Source of the DNA: Methylophilus glucosoxydans
GTDB lineage: Bacteria; Pseudomonadota; Gammaproteobacteria; Burkholderiales; Methylophilaceae
Length of the DNA: 64,000 nucleotides
Assembly: GCF_042676145.1 (NCBI RefSeq)
Contig: NZ_JBHTJW010000002.1
Span: forward strand, 496,001-560,000
Reading direction: 5' to 3'
The notes below the pieces were generated by a model that was not told the origin of the DNA, did not search any database, and worked only from the letters and a program-made list of their open reading frames with translations. Below, piece by piece: positions 43,449-52,309 of the stretch (the first letter of the stretch is position 1; every line of letters begins with the position of its first letter). Made by a program: the position numbers and the translations under genes.

Positions 43449-43517
43449 GATTACGTATTTTTTAAAACAGTGTGTTTAAAAGATTACGTATTTTTTATAC
43501 GGATTACGTATTTTTTA
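43449..43517. repeat. Right-end TnsB-binding repeats (three copies)
   Basis: GATTACGTATTTTTTA at 43449-43464, 43482-43497 and 43502-43517, the last 9 bp from the boundary. They are exact inverted copies of the outermost left-end repeat. Confidence 0.88.
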
Positions 43518-43526
43518 TCATTAAAT

Positions 43527-43533
43527 AACGACT
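43527..43533. repeat. Right target-site duplication of Tn7-like element
   Basis: AACGACT, matching 15471-15477. It lies 7 bp beyond the stop codon of sodB. Confidence 0.75.
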
Positions 43534-43540
43534 CTGCGAA

Positions 43541-44122
43541 TTAAGCAAAGTTTTTTGCTGCAAATTCCCAGTTAACCAGGTGATTGAGGAATGTTTCAAC
43601 GAATTTAGGACGGGCATTGCGGTGGTCGATGTAGTAGGCGTGTTCCCAAACGTCGATGGTCAACAATGCAGTGTCGCCTGTGGTCAATGGGGTGCCCGCG
43701 GCGCCCATGTTAACGATGTCTACAGAGCCGTCAGCTTTTTTCACCAACCAGGTCCAGCCAGAACCGAAATTGCCGACTGCTGAAGCTTGGAAGGCTTTTT
43801 TGAACTCTTCATAAGAGCCCCATTTGGCATTGATGGCTGCAGCCAATGCACCGGTTGGCTCACCGCCACCGTTTGGAGACAGGCAGTTCCAGAAGAAGGT
43901 ATGGTTCCAGATTTGTGCAGAGTTGTTGTAGATGCCAGCAGAAGATTTTTTTACAATCTCTTCCAGGCTGGCATTTTCAAACTCGGTGCCTTTGATCAGG
44001 TTGTTGAGGTTGGTCACGTAGGCTTGGTGGTGTTTGCCATAGTGATAGTCAAAAGTTTCTTCAGACATGTGTGGGGCTAATGCATTTTTTGCAAAAGGCA
44101 ATGCTGGTAAGACGTGTTCCAT
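43541..44122 (-). CDS. sodB: Superoxide dismutase [Fe]
   Basis: Cytoplasmic Fe-superoxide dismutase, 193 aa. All four metal ligands are at classical positions: H27 (DYHYGKHH), H74 (NHTFFW), D157 and H161 (DVWEHAYY). Signature residues favour the iron enzyme (AQIWNHTFFW; NFGSGWTWLV). ATG with AAAAAAGGAA upstream. The 3' end has been used as the attachment site of the Tn7-like transposon; the coding region is intact. Its own terminator is probably the hairpin now at 15361-15396. Confidence 0.96.
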   Translation of the reverse strand: MEHVLPALPFAKNALAPHMSEETFDYHYGKHHQAYVTNLNNLIKGTEFENASLEEIVKKSSAGIYNNSAQIWNHTFFWNCLSPNGGGEPTGALAAAINAKWGSYEEFKKAFQASAVGNFGSGWTWLVKKADGSVDIVNMGAAGTPLTTGDTALLTIDVWEHAYYIDHRNARPKFVETFLNHLVNWEFAAKNFA

Positions 44123-44183
44123 GGAATTTCCTTTTTTAGGTTTGATTGAAATAACTGCCTGTCATGACTAAACGCAGGCGATG

Positions 44184-44199
44184 TGACTTTAGAGTCACG
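44184..44199. repeat. Inverted repeat in the sodB leader
   Basis: GTGACT-TTAG-AGTCAC, a perfect 6-bp stem upstream of sodB, within its likely 5' untranslated or promoter region. No T-tract, so not a terminator; possible operator or leader hairpin. Confidence 0.35.
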
Positions 44200-44306
44200 A
44201 GACTGGTAGAAAGTTTACCAATTTAGTAGGGTTATTTTGCCACAATTTATGCACTTGCAAAACCATGTGAGGACTAGGGTAAAGGCTAGGCCATTGATTC
44301 AGCCAT

Positions 44307-45188
44307 TTATTTTTTTTTGGCACGCGGGTGTGCAGCGTCATACACTTTGCTCAAATGCTGAAAATCCAGATGTGTATACACCTGGGTGGTGCTGATATTG
44401 GCGTGCCCAAGCATTTCTTGTACGGCACGTAAGTCACCGCTACTTTGGAGTACGTGACTGGCAAAGCTGTGACGCAGCATATGAGGATGCACATGGTTAT
44501 GCAGGCCCTGCTTGATGGCCCAGTCACTAATGCGCTTTTGGATGCTGCGACCATTGAGGCGGCGGCCTTGCTGGCTAATGAAGACCGCGGGTTGCTGTGG
44601 CTGTTTGAGCAGCCACAGTGGTCGCTGGGCCAACCAGGCCTTCAGTGCAGCAACGGCTTTGCTCCCCAGCGGGACCATCCGTGTTTTATTGCCTTTGCCG
44701 GTGACGGTGACCATGCCTTCGTTTAAATCCAGCCGGTCCAGATTGAGGCCGACCAGTTCGCTCAGTCGCAAGCCTGAGGAGTAGAACAGTTCCAGCATGG
44801 CGCGGTCGCGCACAACGATGGCGGTATCGCCCTCCAGTTCAACCAGTTTGATGGTTTGCTCGATGGATAAGGCATGTGGCAGCGTTTTGGCGGCTTTGGG
44901 TGCGCGCAAGCCGATGACCGGATTGGAGGGGAATTGGTGATGCAGGACCAGATAACGGAAGAAGCCGCGCCAGCTGGAGAGCATGCGCGCGATGCTGCGG
45001 CCACTCAGGCCTTGGCTATGCAGGGTGGCGATGCTTCGACGGATGTGTTGCGGGGTGATCGATTGCAGCGCGTTCCCGTGTTGCGCCAGCAGTTGTTCGA
45101 GGTCACGCTGGTAGTTGTTGCGGGTGTGTTCACTGAGACCACGCTCGAAATGCAGAAAATCGAGGTAGTCATCTAGCAATTCATGCAT
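44307..45188 (-). CDS. xerC: Tyrosine recombinase XerC
   Basis: 293-aa tyrosine recombinase resolving chromosome dimers at dif with XerD. N-terminal SAM-like domain (FLHFERGLSEHTRNNYQRDL), catalytic domain with R in SSGLRLSELVGL (~146), K in GKGNKTRMVPLG, the HxxR block HMLRHSFASH (~238-247), and LGHANISTTQVYTH with the tyrosine nucleophile (~273). Full length. The start overlaps the 66-aa upstream ORF by 8 nt, and the whole dapF-DUF484-ORF-xerC set is a coupled operon, an arrangement familiar from other proteobacteria where dapF-DUF484-xerC are linked. Confidence 0.93.
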   Translation of the reverse strand: MHELLDDYLDFLHFERGLSEHTRNNYQRDLEQLLAQHGNALQSITPQHIRRSIATLHSQGLSGRSIARMLSSWRGFFRYLVLHHQFPSNPVIGLRAPKAAKTLPHALSIEQTIKLVELEGDTAIVVRDRAMLELFYSSGLRLSELVGLNLDRLDLNEGMVTVTGKGNKTRMVPLGSKAVAALKAWLAQRPLWLLKQPQQPAVFISQQGRRLNGRSIQKRISDWAIKQGLHNHVHPHMLRHSFASHVLQSSGDLRAVQEMLGHANISTTQVYTHLDFQHLSKVYDAAHPRAKKK

Positions 45189-45381
45189 GCGAGTATCCGC
45201 AGGACTTTAACGATGAGTCAGCGGCAGCCAGTGCCCGCCGCAGTTGGAGTGACCATGCTTGTTCATGCGGACGCTGGGTCACAGCCAACGCGGCAATCTG
45301 GCCGCGTTGCCATGGTTGATTTACGCTGACAATTGCCGCAAGAAAATCCCTCTTGGCGGAAACCTCAGCGGGGGCTTTCAT
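45181..45381 (-). CDS. Small hypothetical protein between DUF484 gene and xerC
   Basis: 66 aa, not recognised. Its ATG overlaps the DUF484 stop (ATGA) and its end overlaps the xerC start by 8 nt, exactly as expected for a real coupled gene; random ORFs rarely fit both sides. Composition is Ala/Leu/Arg-rich and helical (LQLRRALAAADSSLKS). It may be a true small protein or a coupling leader for xerC. Confidence 0.5.
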   Translation of the reverse strand: MKAPAEVSAKRDFLAAIVSVNQPWQRGQIAALAVTQRPHEQAWSLQLRRALAAADSSLKSCGYSHA

Positions 45382-46031
45382 ACGATATAGCGTGCCAGCG
45401 AGGCGCTGACCAGTTCACCAATGCGGTTAAGGAACAGGGTGCCCATGCCCGCATAAAAGCGGCTGCGTTGCTCGCTGGGGATGGCCATCAAACCAAACGT
45501 CACTTCCTGGTAGCGCATCGGAATCACGGCCAGCGAAGCCGGGGTTTCACTAAACCAGCCAGCAATATCCATGGTCGGCAGCGTGCCACAGTAAGGTTGA
45601 CTCAAGTCTTTGGCCCAGTTTTTGAGCGAGTCTTCTGCCGCAATAAACAGGCTGTCTGGCGCATGGGCGTCATTGGCCCATAGTTTGAGTTGCGTATTTG
45701 GCAACTGAAACTGGCTGGACAAAAACTCGACCAGATGCGCATGCAAGGCTGGCACGTCTTTGGCATACAGCAAGCCTAAAGTTAGCTCGTGCACCTTGTT
45801 GGCGGTGGTTTCGTTTTCTTCTGCGGTCAGAATCAGCTCGGTGAATCTGGATTCCAGCACGCGGATTTTGTCGCGCTGGGCGATTTGCTGACGTTCTGCC
45901 AGTGAAATGGTGCCTTTGCCATGTGGGCTGGGCAGGAACAGCTCTGCCAGTAAGTGGGCATGACGCTCAAAGAAGTCAGGGTGTGCTTTGAGGTAATGCT
46001 TGATGTCGTTTTCGTTGATGCTTTCTTCCAT
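45378..46031 (-). CDS. DUF484 family protein
   Basis: 217 aa, COG3159/DUF484. N-terminal DIKHYLKAHPDFFERHAHLL (~8-27) is the family signature, then a coiled segment and a GAF-like domain (~95-217). Function is not established; it is commonly coded between dapF and xerC, as here. Starts 33 nt after the dapF stop. Confidence 0.9.
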   Translation of the reverse strand: MEESINENDIKHYLKAHPDFFERHAHLLAELFLPSPHGKGTISLAERQQIAQRDKIRVLESRFTELILTAEENETTANKVHELTLGLLYAKDVPALHAHLVEFLSSQFQLPNTQLKLWANDAHAPDSLFIAAEDSLKNWAKDLSQPYCGTLPTMDIAGWFSETPASLAVIPMRYQEVTFGLMAIPSEQRSRFYAGMGTLFLNRIGELVSASLARYIV

Positions 46032-46064
46032 GATACTGCTGTTCTTTATCTTAAGTTCTTTGTT

Positions 46065-46895
46065 TTAAATTTCAATTTCGCCGTCAAATACAATCTCTGC
46101 CGGCCCGGTCATCAAGACGGGCGACTCTCCGCCTGCCCATTGGATGGTGAGGATGCCGCCACGGGTATGGACTTTGATCGGGCTTTGTAGTGTACCCAGT
46201 TGGATGCCACTGACGGCTGCCGCGCATGCGCCAGTGCCGCAAGCCAGCGTTTCACCACTGCCGCGTTCATAGACACGCAAATTGATCTCATGCTCGTTCA
46301 GGACCTGCATAAAACCAGCATTCACGCGTTGCGGAAATTGAGGATGCGATTCTATTTGCGGACCAAGGCTGGCGACTTCGGCCGTATGCACATTGTCTAC
46401 CAGCATGACTGCATGTGGGTTGCCCATGGATACTGCGCTGACTGTGATGGTTTCGCTCGCCAATGGCAATTCATAAGTGGTTGCTTGTTGCTCAGCCTCA
46501 AAAGGGATCTGCGCGGGTGTAAAACGAGGCGCGCCCATATTCACGGTGACTTGTCCGTCTTCTTGTAATTTGAGCGTAATCACGCCACTGGCGGTTTCGA
46601 CTTTGATTTCGTGTTTGTCTGTGAGCCCTTTATCCACGACAAATCGCACAAAACACCTGGCCCCATTGCCGCATTGCTCAACTTCGCCACCATCTGCATT
46701 AAAAATGCGGTAACGAAAGTCCACGTCAGGCGTGGTCGTCGACTCGACCATCAATAACTGGTCGCAACCCACGCCAAAATAGCGGTTGGCGATGTGCTGG
46801 ATTTGGGCATGGGAGAGGTTGACTGGGGCGCGAGTCGCATCAATGACGACAAAGTCATTGCCGGCGCCCTGCATTTTGGTGAATCTTAATTTCAT
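46065..46895 (-). CDS. dapF: Diaminopimelate epimerase
   Basis: 276 aa. Converts LL- to meso-diaminopimelate for lysine and peptidoglycan synthesis, without cofactor. Two catalytic cysteines are seen: VEQCGNGARCF (~73) and ETLACGTGACAAA (~219), each in its classical motif. Full length, with N-terminal FTKMQGAGNDFVVID. Divergent from metK with ~165 nt between; first gene of the operon leading to xerC. Confidence 0.96.
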   Translation of the reverse strand: MKLRFTKMQGAGNDFVVIDATRAPVNLSHAQIQHIANRYFGVGCDQLLMVESTTTPDVDFRYRIFNADGGEVEQCGNGARCFVRFVVDKGLTDKHEIKVETASGVITLKLQEDGQVTVNMGAPRFTPAQIPFEAEQQATTYELPLASETITVSAVSMGNPHAVMLVDNVHTAEVASLGPQIESHPQFPQRVNAGFMQVLNEHEINLRVYERGSGETLACGTGACAAAVSGIQLGTLQSPIKVHTRGGILTIQWAGGESPVLMTGPAEIVFDGEIEI

Positions 46896-47061
46896 AGCTC
46901 AAGATAATACCTTATCACGCCGTTGAAGGCATCCATGGTCCGCATATTTATTCCTTGTTGCCGTTAAACTCGGGTAGAATCTTCGTTCCCAATTTTGCGG
47001 TCGGCTTTAGCCTTTAGTCGATCGCTTTTATCAACTCTTTATACTTTTCAAGGCGTCAAAC

Positions 47062-48225
47062 ATGAGTGAATATCTTTTTACTTCGGAATCCGTTTCCGAA
47101 GGTCATCCTGACAAACTGGCCGATCAAGTTTCTGACAGCATTCTCGATGCCATTCTCGCCCAAGATCCGACAGCACGTGTGGCGGCGGAAACTCTGGCAA
47201 ATACCGGCCTGATTGTGTTGGCCGGTGAGATTACGACGACAGCCAATGTTGATTACATCAAAGTCGCGCGCGATACGGTGAAACGCATCGGCTACGACAA
47301 TACGGATTACGGCATTGACTACAAAGGTTGCGCGGTACTGGTGGCTTATGACAAACAGTCCCCGGACATTGCGCAAGGCGTCGATAACGCCAATGATGAT
47401 CCTCTGGATCAGGGCGCGGGTGATCAGGGTCTGATGTTTGGCTATGCCGTGAACGAAACGCCACAACTGATGCCTTTGCCCATCTGGTTGAGCCACCGTG
47501 TCATGGAGCGTCAATCGCAACTGCGTAAAGATGGCCGTTTGCCTTGGCTGCGTCCAGATGCCAAATCACAAGTCACAATCCAGTATGTCGATGGCAAACC
47601 GCATAAAATTGACACCGTGCTGGTGTCTACCCAACATGCCCCTGAGATGACTTTAGAAGCCATTCGTGAAGCTGTCATTGAAGAAATTATCAAACCGACC
47701 TTGCCCGCAGAATTGATCAAAGGCGAGATCAAGTATCTGGTCAATCCGACCGGTCGTTTTGTCATAGGCGGTCCGCAAGGTGATTGCGGCCTCACTGGCC
47801 GAAAAATTATTGTGGATACCTATGGTGGTGCTGCACCCCATGGTGGCGGCGCATTCTCAGGCAAAGATCCTTCCAAAGTCGACCGATCAGCCGCTTATGC
47901 AGGTCGTTATGTCGCCAAAAACATTGTGGCTGCAGGTTTGGCAGATAAGTGTCTGGTACAGGTGAGCTATGCGATTGGCGTGGCGCAACCGACCTCTATC
48001 ATGGTCGAGACCTATGGTACCGGCAAGGTGTCTGATGAACGTCTGACACAATTGGTACGCGAGCATTTTGACTTGCGTCCAAAAGGCATTGTCAAAATGT
48101 TGGACCTGTTGCGACCTATTTACAGCAAAACAGCAGCATATGGTCACTTTGGCCGCGATGAACCTGAGTTCAGCTGGGAAAATACCGACAAGGCGGCAGC
48201 ACTGCGCGCGGCGGCAGGATTGTAA
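47062..48225 (+). CDS. metK: S-adenosylmethionine synthetase
   Basis: 387 aa. Forms S-adenosylmethionine from methionine and ATP. Motifs: SEGHPDKLADQ (~13-23), GAGDQGLMFGYA (~115-126, the family hexapeptide), and the glycine-rich P-loop-like GGGAFSGKDPSKVDRS (~262-277). Full length, ATG. No recognisable SAM or SAH riboswitch was found in the ~165-nt leader. A terminator follows the stop. Confidence 0.97.
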   Translation: MSEYLFTSESVSEGHPDKLADQVSDSILDAILAQDPTARVAAETLANTGLIVLAGEITTTANVDYIKVARDTVKRIGYDNTDYGIDYKGCAVLVAYDKQSPDIAQGVDNANDDPLDQGAGDQGLMFGYAVNETPQLMPLPIWLSHRVMERQSQLRKDGRLPWLRPDAKSQVTIQYVDGKPHKIDTVLVSTQHAPEMTLEAIREAVIEEIIKPTLPAELIKGEIKYLVNPTGRFVIGGPQGDCGLTGRKIIVDTYGGAAPHGGGAFSGKDPSKVDRSAAYAGRYVAKNIVAAGLADKCLVQVSYAIGVAQPTSIMVETYGTGKVSDERLTQLVREHFDLRPKGIVKMLDLLRPIYSKTAAYGHFGRDEPEFSWENTDKAAALRAAAGL

Positions 48226-48248
48226 ACAACATTCACGTAAAAGTAATT

Positions 48249-48278
48249 TTGAAGAGGGCATTTGCCCTCTTTTTTTAT
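48249..48278 (+). terminator. Rho-independent terminator after metK
   Basis: GAGGGCA-ttt-TGCCCTC followed by TTTTTTTA, directly downstream of metK. Confidence 0.85.
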
Positions 48279-48338
48279 GGCTATTTGACCTGAATCAATT
48301 GTAAAATTGTTAGCAGTTGTATGGGGGTTGTAAACGGG

Positions 48339-49592
48339 ATGCTTAAAACAATTAAAGTGAAGGACGTGCGCCTAGGCATGTACATTCATGAGCTCAAGGG
48401 GCCGTGGATGGATCATCCATTTTGGCGCAGCAAGTTTGTGCTCAAGGACCCGGAAGACTTGCAGAAGCTTCTTGCCAGCCGCATCCAAGAAGTGGTGATT
48501 GATGTCAGCCAAGGCCTGGATATTGCTAAGGTCAGAAAAACTTTGTCCGAACCCCCTCCGCAGCCAGCCTTGTCCGATAAGGAGCTGGTCATGCTTGAGC
48601 TGGATGGTCCGGCACCTTCCCCACCGCCCGCCTCACCTGATCCGAATAGACACACCCCGACCACGATGGAGGCTGAGCGAGAGCAAGCGGTTAAGATCAT
48701 TGCTTCTTCGCGCAAAGCCATTAACTCAATGTTTCAGGATTTGCGCCTGGGTAAAGCAATAGAGGCGGAAGCAGTGATGCCCATCGTGGAAGAAATTTCT
48801 GCCTCTGTTACGCGTAATTCGCATGCGCTGATTAGTCTTGTACGGCTAAAAACGGTAGATGATTACACGTATATGCACTCGGTGGCGGTATGCGCACTGA
48901 TGGCGGCCCTGGCAAAAGAGCTCAAACTTTCTGATGCAGAGATCCGTAAAGCCGGATTGGCCGGATTAATGCATGATATGGGCAAAGCTGCGATTCCGCT
49001 GGATATTTTGAATAAACCTGGCGCACTCTCTGATCAGGAGTTTGATATCGTCCGCCAGCATCCGCAGTTGGGCTACGATATGTTGCTTAAAGCGAATGTT
49101 GCCGATGAAGTCACGCTCGATGTTTGTTTGCATCATCATGAGAAAGTGGACGGAAGCGGCTATCCCAAGCGACTGTCTGGAGACCGCATTAGTATTTTTG
49201 CCAAGATGGGCGCTATTTGTGACGTGTATGACGCCGTTACGTCGACCCGTTCATATAAACCGGCTTGGGAGCCAGGTATGGCACTCAAACGTATGGCCAG
49301 TTGGGCCGGGCATTTTGATCCGGTCATCTTTAAGGCTTTCGTCAAGAGCTTGGGTATTTATCCTGTGGGGACTGTGGTAATTTTGAAGTCTGGCCGTTTG
49401 GCTGTCGTGGTCAGGCAATCGCCTGACAGTTTACTCAAGCCGGTCGTGAAGGTGTTTTTCTCCACAAAATCCAAAACGCGTATTCCCGTGGTTGAATTAG
49501 ATTTATCCAAGGGAATGGATGAGATTGTAGGCAATGAGTCCGCTGCAGCCTGGGGCGTAGACAACATTGATCATTTATGGACGAATCATTAG
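48339..49592 (+). CDS. HD-GYP domain protein, putative cyclic-di-GMP phosphodiesterase
   Basis: About 417 aa from the ATG at 48339 (MLKTIKVKDVRLGMYIHEL). N-terminal DUF3391 (~1-130) precedes a proline-rich linker (PAPSPPPASPDP) and the HD-GYP domain: HSVAVCALM, HDMGKAAIP (metal ligands), HHHEKVDGSGYP with the GYP motif (~273-284) and DVYDAVTSTRSYKP. All metal-binding residues are present, so hydrolysis of cyclic-di-GMP is expected. Single gene, flanked by terminators. An upstream in-frame codon at 48321 is not preferred. Confidence 0.9.
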   Translation: MLKTIKVKDVRLGMYIHELKGPWMDHPFWRSKFVLKDPEDLQKLLASRIQEVVIDVSQGLDIAKVRKTLSEPPPQPALSDKELVMLELDGPAPSPPPASPDPNRHTPTTMEAEREQAVKIIASSRKAINSMFQDLRLGKAIEAEAVMPIVEEISASVTRNSHALISLVRLKTVDDYTYMHSVAVCALMAALAKELKLSDAEIRKAGLAGLMHDMGKAAIPLDILNKPGALSDQEFDIVRQHPQLGYDMLLKANVADEVTLDVCLHHHEKVDGSGYPKRLSGDRISIFAKMGAICDVYDAVTSTRSYKPAWEPGMALKRMASWAGHFDPVIFKAFVKSLGIYPVGTVVILKSGRLAVVVRQSPDSLLKPVVKVFFSTKSKTRIPVVELDLSKGMDEIVGNESAAAWGVDNIDHLWTNH

Positions 49593-49617
49593 TCCTCGCC
49601 ATCGCAGCAACCAACAA

Positions 49618-49645
49618 TAAATAAAGGGAGCTTAGCTCCCTTTAT
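49618..49645. terminator. Bidirectional terminator between HD-GYP gene and topA
   Basis: AAAGGGAGC-tta-GCTCCCTTT palindrome between convergent genes, with A- and T-rich flanks, serving both. Confidence 0.8.
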
Positions 49646-52198
49646 TTATTCTGCTTCGGTTTTTTTTGTGCGTTTGCTGGTGGTTGTCTTGGTTGTTGTC
49701 TTTTTGGCAGGCGCTTTTTTAGCTGTCGTTTTTTTACCAGTTTTAGTGCCGCCGTCTTTCGCTGCTTTTTCGGCCAATAACTCTAGCGCTTGCTCAACGG
49801 TTAACTCTTCCGGCGTCACACTCTTTGGCAGTGTGGCGCGGATCCCGCTATGTTGTACATAAGGACCATAACGTCCTGAGAATACCTCAATACGCCCCTC
49901 GCCTGAAGGGTGCGCCCCCAAATCAGCCAGCGGTGCCGGGCCCCCGGCAGCCGCCAACAGTGCGACTGCGCCTTCCAGCGTAATGCTGAACACGCTTTCA
50001 GTTTTTGGGATGGACTTGAACTTGCCATCGTGATTGACGTAGGGGCCAAAGCGGCCAATATTGGCGACGATTTTTTTACCGGTTTCCGGGTGTGCGCCCA
50101 GGTCCCGAGGCAGGCTGAGCAGCATGTGCGCCGTATCAATGTTGATCTGGCTGAGGGGAATCTCTTTGGGGATGCTGACGCGTTTTGGTTTTTTCTTTTC
50201 GCCTTCCACGGGCTGACCTACCTGCAAATAGGGGCCATAAGGGCCGTTCATCAGGTAAATGTCTTTTTGGGTTTCCGTGTCCTGACCGATGACGACCGGT
50301 TCGGCGGCGGCATTGGTTTCACCATCCAGGCTGCGTTTGTAATCACATTTGGGGGTGGCGTTGTAGCCGGTACAACCGATAAAGCTACCATAGCGGCTCA
50401 GTTGTTTCTGCAACTGGCGGCCACATTTGGGACATTGTTCATCGATGAGCTCATTGCCCGGACGTTCGACATCGGCCTTGACCTGAATCTGCTGGTTAAA
50501 CCCTTGCCAGAATTTGTCCATGACGGGCACCCAGTCTAAATTCCCCTCCGCAATTTCATCGAGCTCGTTTTCGAGTTTGGCGGTAAAGTCATAGTCCACA
50601 TACTGGGTAAAGTGCTCGGTCAAAAACTTGTTGACGACACGACCTACGTCCGTAGGGGTAAAGCGTTTCTTATCCAGTAGCACATACTCGCGGTCTTGCA
50701 AGGTGGAGATAATGCTCGCATACGTCGAGGGGCGGCCAATACCGTATTCTTCCAGTGCTTTGACCAGGCTGGCCTCAGAGTAACGCGGCGGCGGCTCGGT
50801 AAAATGTTGCTCGCCATAAATACGCTCAACGTTCAGCACTTCGCCTGTTTCCAGGTGCGGTAGTTTGGCCTCGGCATCTTCGTCGTCTTTGTCGTCGTCC
50901 TTGCCTTCCATATAGACGGCAATAAAGCCAGGGAAGACCAGCGTTTGCCCACTGGCACGGAACAGATTAGCCTCGGAGCCGACGGCCAGATCAACACTGA
51001 CCGCGTCATATTTGGCCTGTGTCATCTGACAAGCCAGCGTGCGCTTCCAGATCATTTCATACAGTTTGAACTGCTCGTCATTCAGATATTGACGCACACT
51101 GGCTGGCGTCCGTGTAATATCGGTTGGGCGGATCGCCTCGTGTGCCTCTTGGGCATTCTTGGCTTTGGTTTTGTACATGATGGGCGCTTTTGGCAGGTAG
51201 TCTGCGTCAAAATGCTTTTTCACGTAGTCGCGGATTTGCATGACTGCTTCAGTGGCCAGGCTGAATGAGTCGGTACGCATGTAGGTAATCAAACCGACGG
51301 TGCCGCTACCCACGTCTACCCCTTCATACAGTTGTTGTGCAACACGCATGGCGCGGCTGGTGGTAAAGCCCAGCTTGCGCACGGCCTCTTGTTGCAAGGT
51401 TGAAGTGGTGAATGGGGCGGCCGGACTCCGGCTGCGTTGTTTTTTCTCAACGCGGGTGACCGTTGTTTTGCCGGCAGACGCCAGCAGCAGTTTGCCGACG
51501 ATATCGGCTTGCTGGTCATGATTGATGACGGTGAACTGTTCGACTTTTGCCCCATTGAGCTGCACCAGCTTGGCTTCAAAACCATGCGCATGCTTGAGCG
51601 CACCCATATGGATGCTCCAGTATTCCTGACTGGTAAAGGCTTCGATTTCGAGCTCGCGTTCAACAATCAGGCGCAAGGCCGGGCTCTGCACGCGGCCAGC
51701 CGAGAGGCCGCGGCGGATCTTTTTCCATAGTAGGGGCGATAAATTAAAGCCAACCAGATAGTCCAGCGCGCGGCGCGCCTGCTGCGCATTGACCAAGTCC
51801 ATCGAAATGTCGCGCGGATGATCAATCGCATACTTGACGGCGGTTTGCGTGATTTCGTTAAACTCAACGCGTTTGAGCAATTTGTTCTTGATCAGCTTTT
51901 TCTCAGCCAGAATCTCGGCAATATGCCAGGAGATGGCCTCGCCTTCGCGATCCGGGTCGGTTGCCAGATAAATGCTGTCTGCATTTTTGACTGCTTTGGC
52001 AATCGCATCTACGTGCTTGCTGTTGCGGTCGATAATGCCGTACTTCATGGCAAATTGCTGGGTTGGATCGACGGCGCCATTTTTCGGAATCAGGTCTCGT
52101 ACATGCCCGTAAGAGGCCAAGACTTCAAAGTCGCCGCCCAAATACTTTTTTAGGGTTTTGGCTTTGGAAGGGGATTCTACAATCAGTAGTTTGGACAT
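49646..52198 (-). CDS. topA: DNA topoisomerase I
   Basis: 850-aa type IA topoisomerase. Toprim domain near the start (LLIVESPSKAKTLKKYLG; TDPDREGEAISWH with the DxDxxE acidic residues ~112-116), catalytic tyrosine in TVGLITYMRTDS (~Y306), a C-terminal zinc-ribbon (CPKCGRQ..CTGY...C) and repeated topoisomerase-C modules ending in a lysine/alanine tail (KKTTAKKAPAKK). Such tails occur in betaproteobacterial enzymes. Complete, ATG. Relaxes negative supercoils. Confidence 0.96.
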   Translation of the reverse strand: MSKLLIVESPSKAKTLKKYLGGDFEVLASYGHVRDLIPKNGAVDPTQQFAMKYGIIDRNSKHVDAIAKAVKNADSIYLATDPDREGEAISWHIAEILAEKKLIKNKLLKRVEFNEITQTAVKYAIDHPRDISMDLVNAQQARRALDYLVGFNLSPLLWKKIRRGLSAGRVQSPALRLIVERELEIEAFTSQEYWSIHMGALKHAHGFEAKLVQLNGAKVEQFTVINHDQQADIVGKLLLASAGKTTVTRVEKKQRSRSPAAPFTTSTLQQEAVRKLGFTTSRAMRVAQQLYEGVDVGSGTVGLITYMRTDSFSLATEAVMQIRDYVKKHFDADYLPKAPIMYKTKAKNAQEAHEAIRPTDITRTPASVRQYLNDEQFKLYEMIWKRTLACQMTQAKYDAVSVDLAVGSEANLFRASGQTLVFPGFIAVYMEGKDDDKDDEDAEAKLPHLETGEVLNVERIYGEQHFTEPPPRYSEASLVKALEEYGIGRPSTYASIISTLQDREYVLLDKKRFTPTDVGRVVNKFLTEHFTQYVDYDFTAKLENELDEIAEGNLDWVPVMDKFWQGFNQQIQVKADVERPGNELIDEQCPKCGRQLQKQLSRYGSFIGCTGYNATPKCDYKRSLDGETNAAAEPVVIGQDTETQKDIYLMNGPYGPYLQVGQPVEGEKKKPKRVSIPKEIPLSQINIDTAHMLLSLPRDLGAHPETGKKIVANIGRFGPYVNHDGKFKSIPKTESVFSITLEGAVALLAAAGGPAPLADLGAHPSGEGRIEVFSGRYGPYVQHSGIRATLPKSVTPEELTVEQALELLAEKAAKDGGTKTGKKTTAKKAPAKKTTTKTTTSKRTKKTEAE

Positions 52199-52309
52199 TG
52201 CGTAGTCTGTTTAAGCGTTGGCTAGATAATAGCAAGCGTTGCAACGGCTAGACAACCTTCCATACAAGAAAGTGCCGTTTTATACACCTGCCATCCTCAA
52301 ATAGTTGTT

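Larger units (their letters stand above)
15478..43526. mobile_element. Tn7-like transposon (~28 kb) inserted downstream of sodB
   Basis: Boundaries are set by the flanking AACGACT direct repeats and by terminal inverted sequences: both ends read ATTT-N6-AAAAAATACGTAATCC inward. The left end has three dispersed TACGTA-core repeats over ~137 bp and the right end three compact ones over ~70 bp, the asymmetry known from Tn7. The core is tnsA, tnsB, tnsC, tnsD and an extra tniQ, all transcribed away from the sodB-side end as in Tn7. Left cargo: eptA, pmrAB-like genes, RND efflux genes. Right cargo: a seven-gene operon and regulators. The cargo is visibly AT-richer than the flanking chromosome. No cas genes or CRISPR array were seen. 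Confidence 0.9.

Noticed and set aside
15478..43526. CRISPR array or cas genes inside the Tn7-like element
   Set aside because: No 28-37 bp direct repeats with regular spacers and no Cas-like proteins were seen; the short TniQ alone is not evidence for CRISPR guidance.
46896..47061. SAM- or SAH-sensing riboswitch before metK
   Set aside because: The leader shows no recognisable motif of the known classes.
49910..50539. 209-aa plus-strand ORF antisense to topA
   Set aside because: No recognisable domain, entirely covered by the conserved topA C-terminus.
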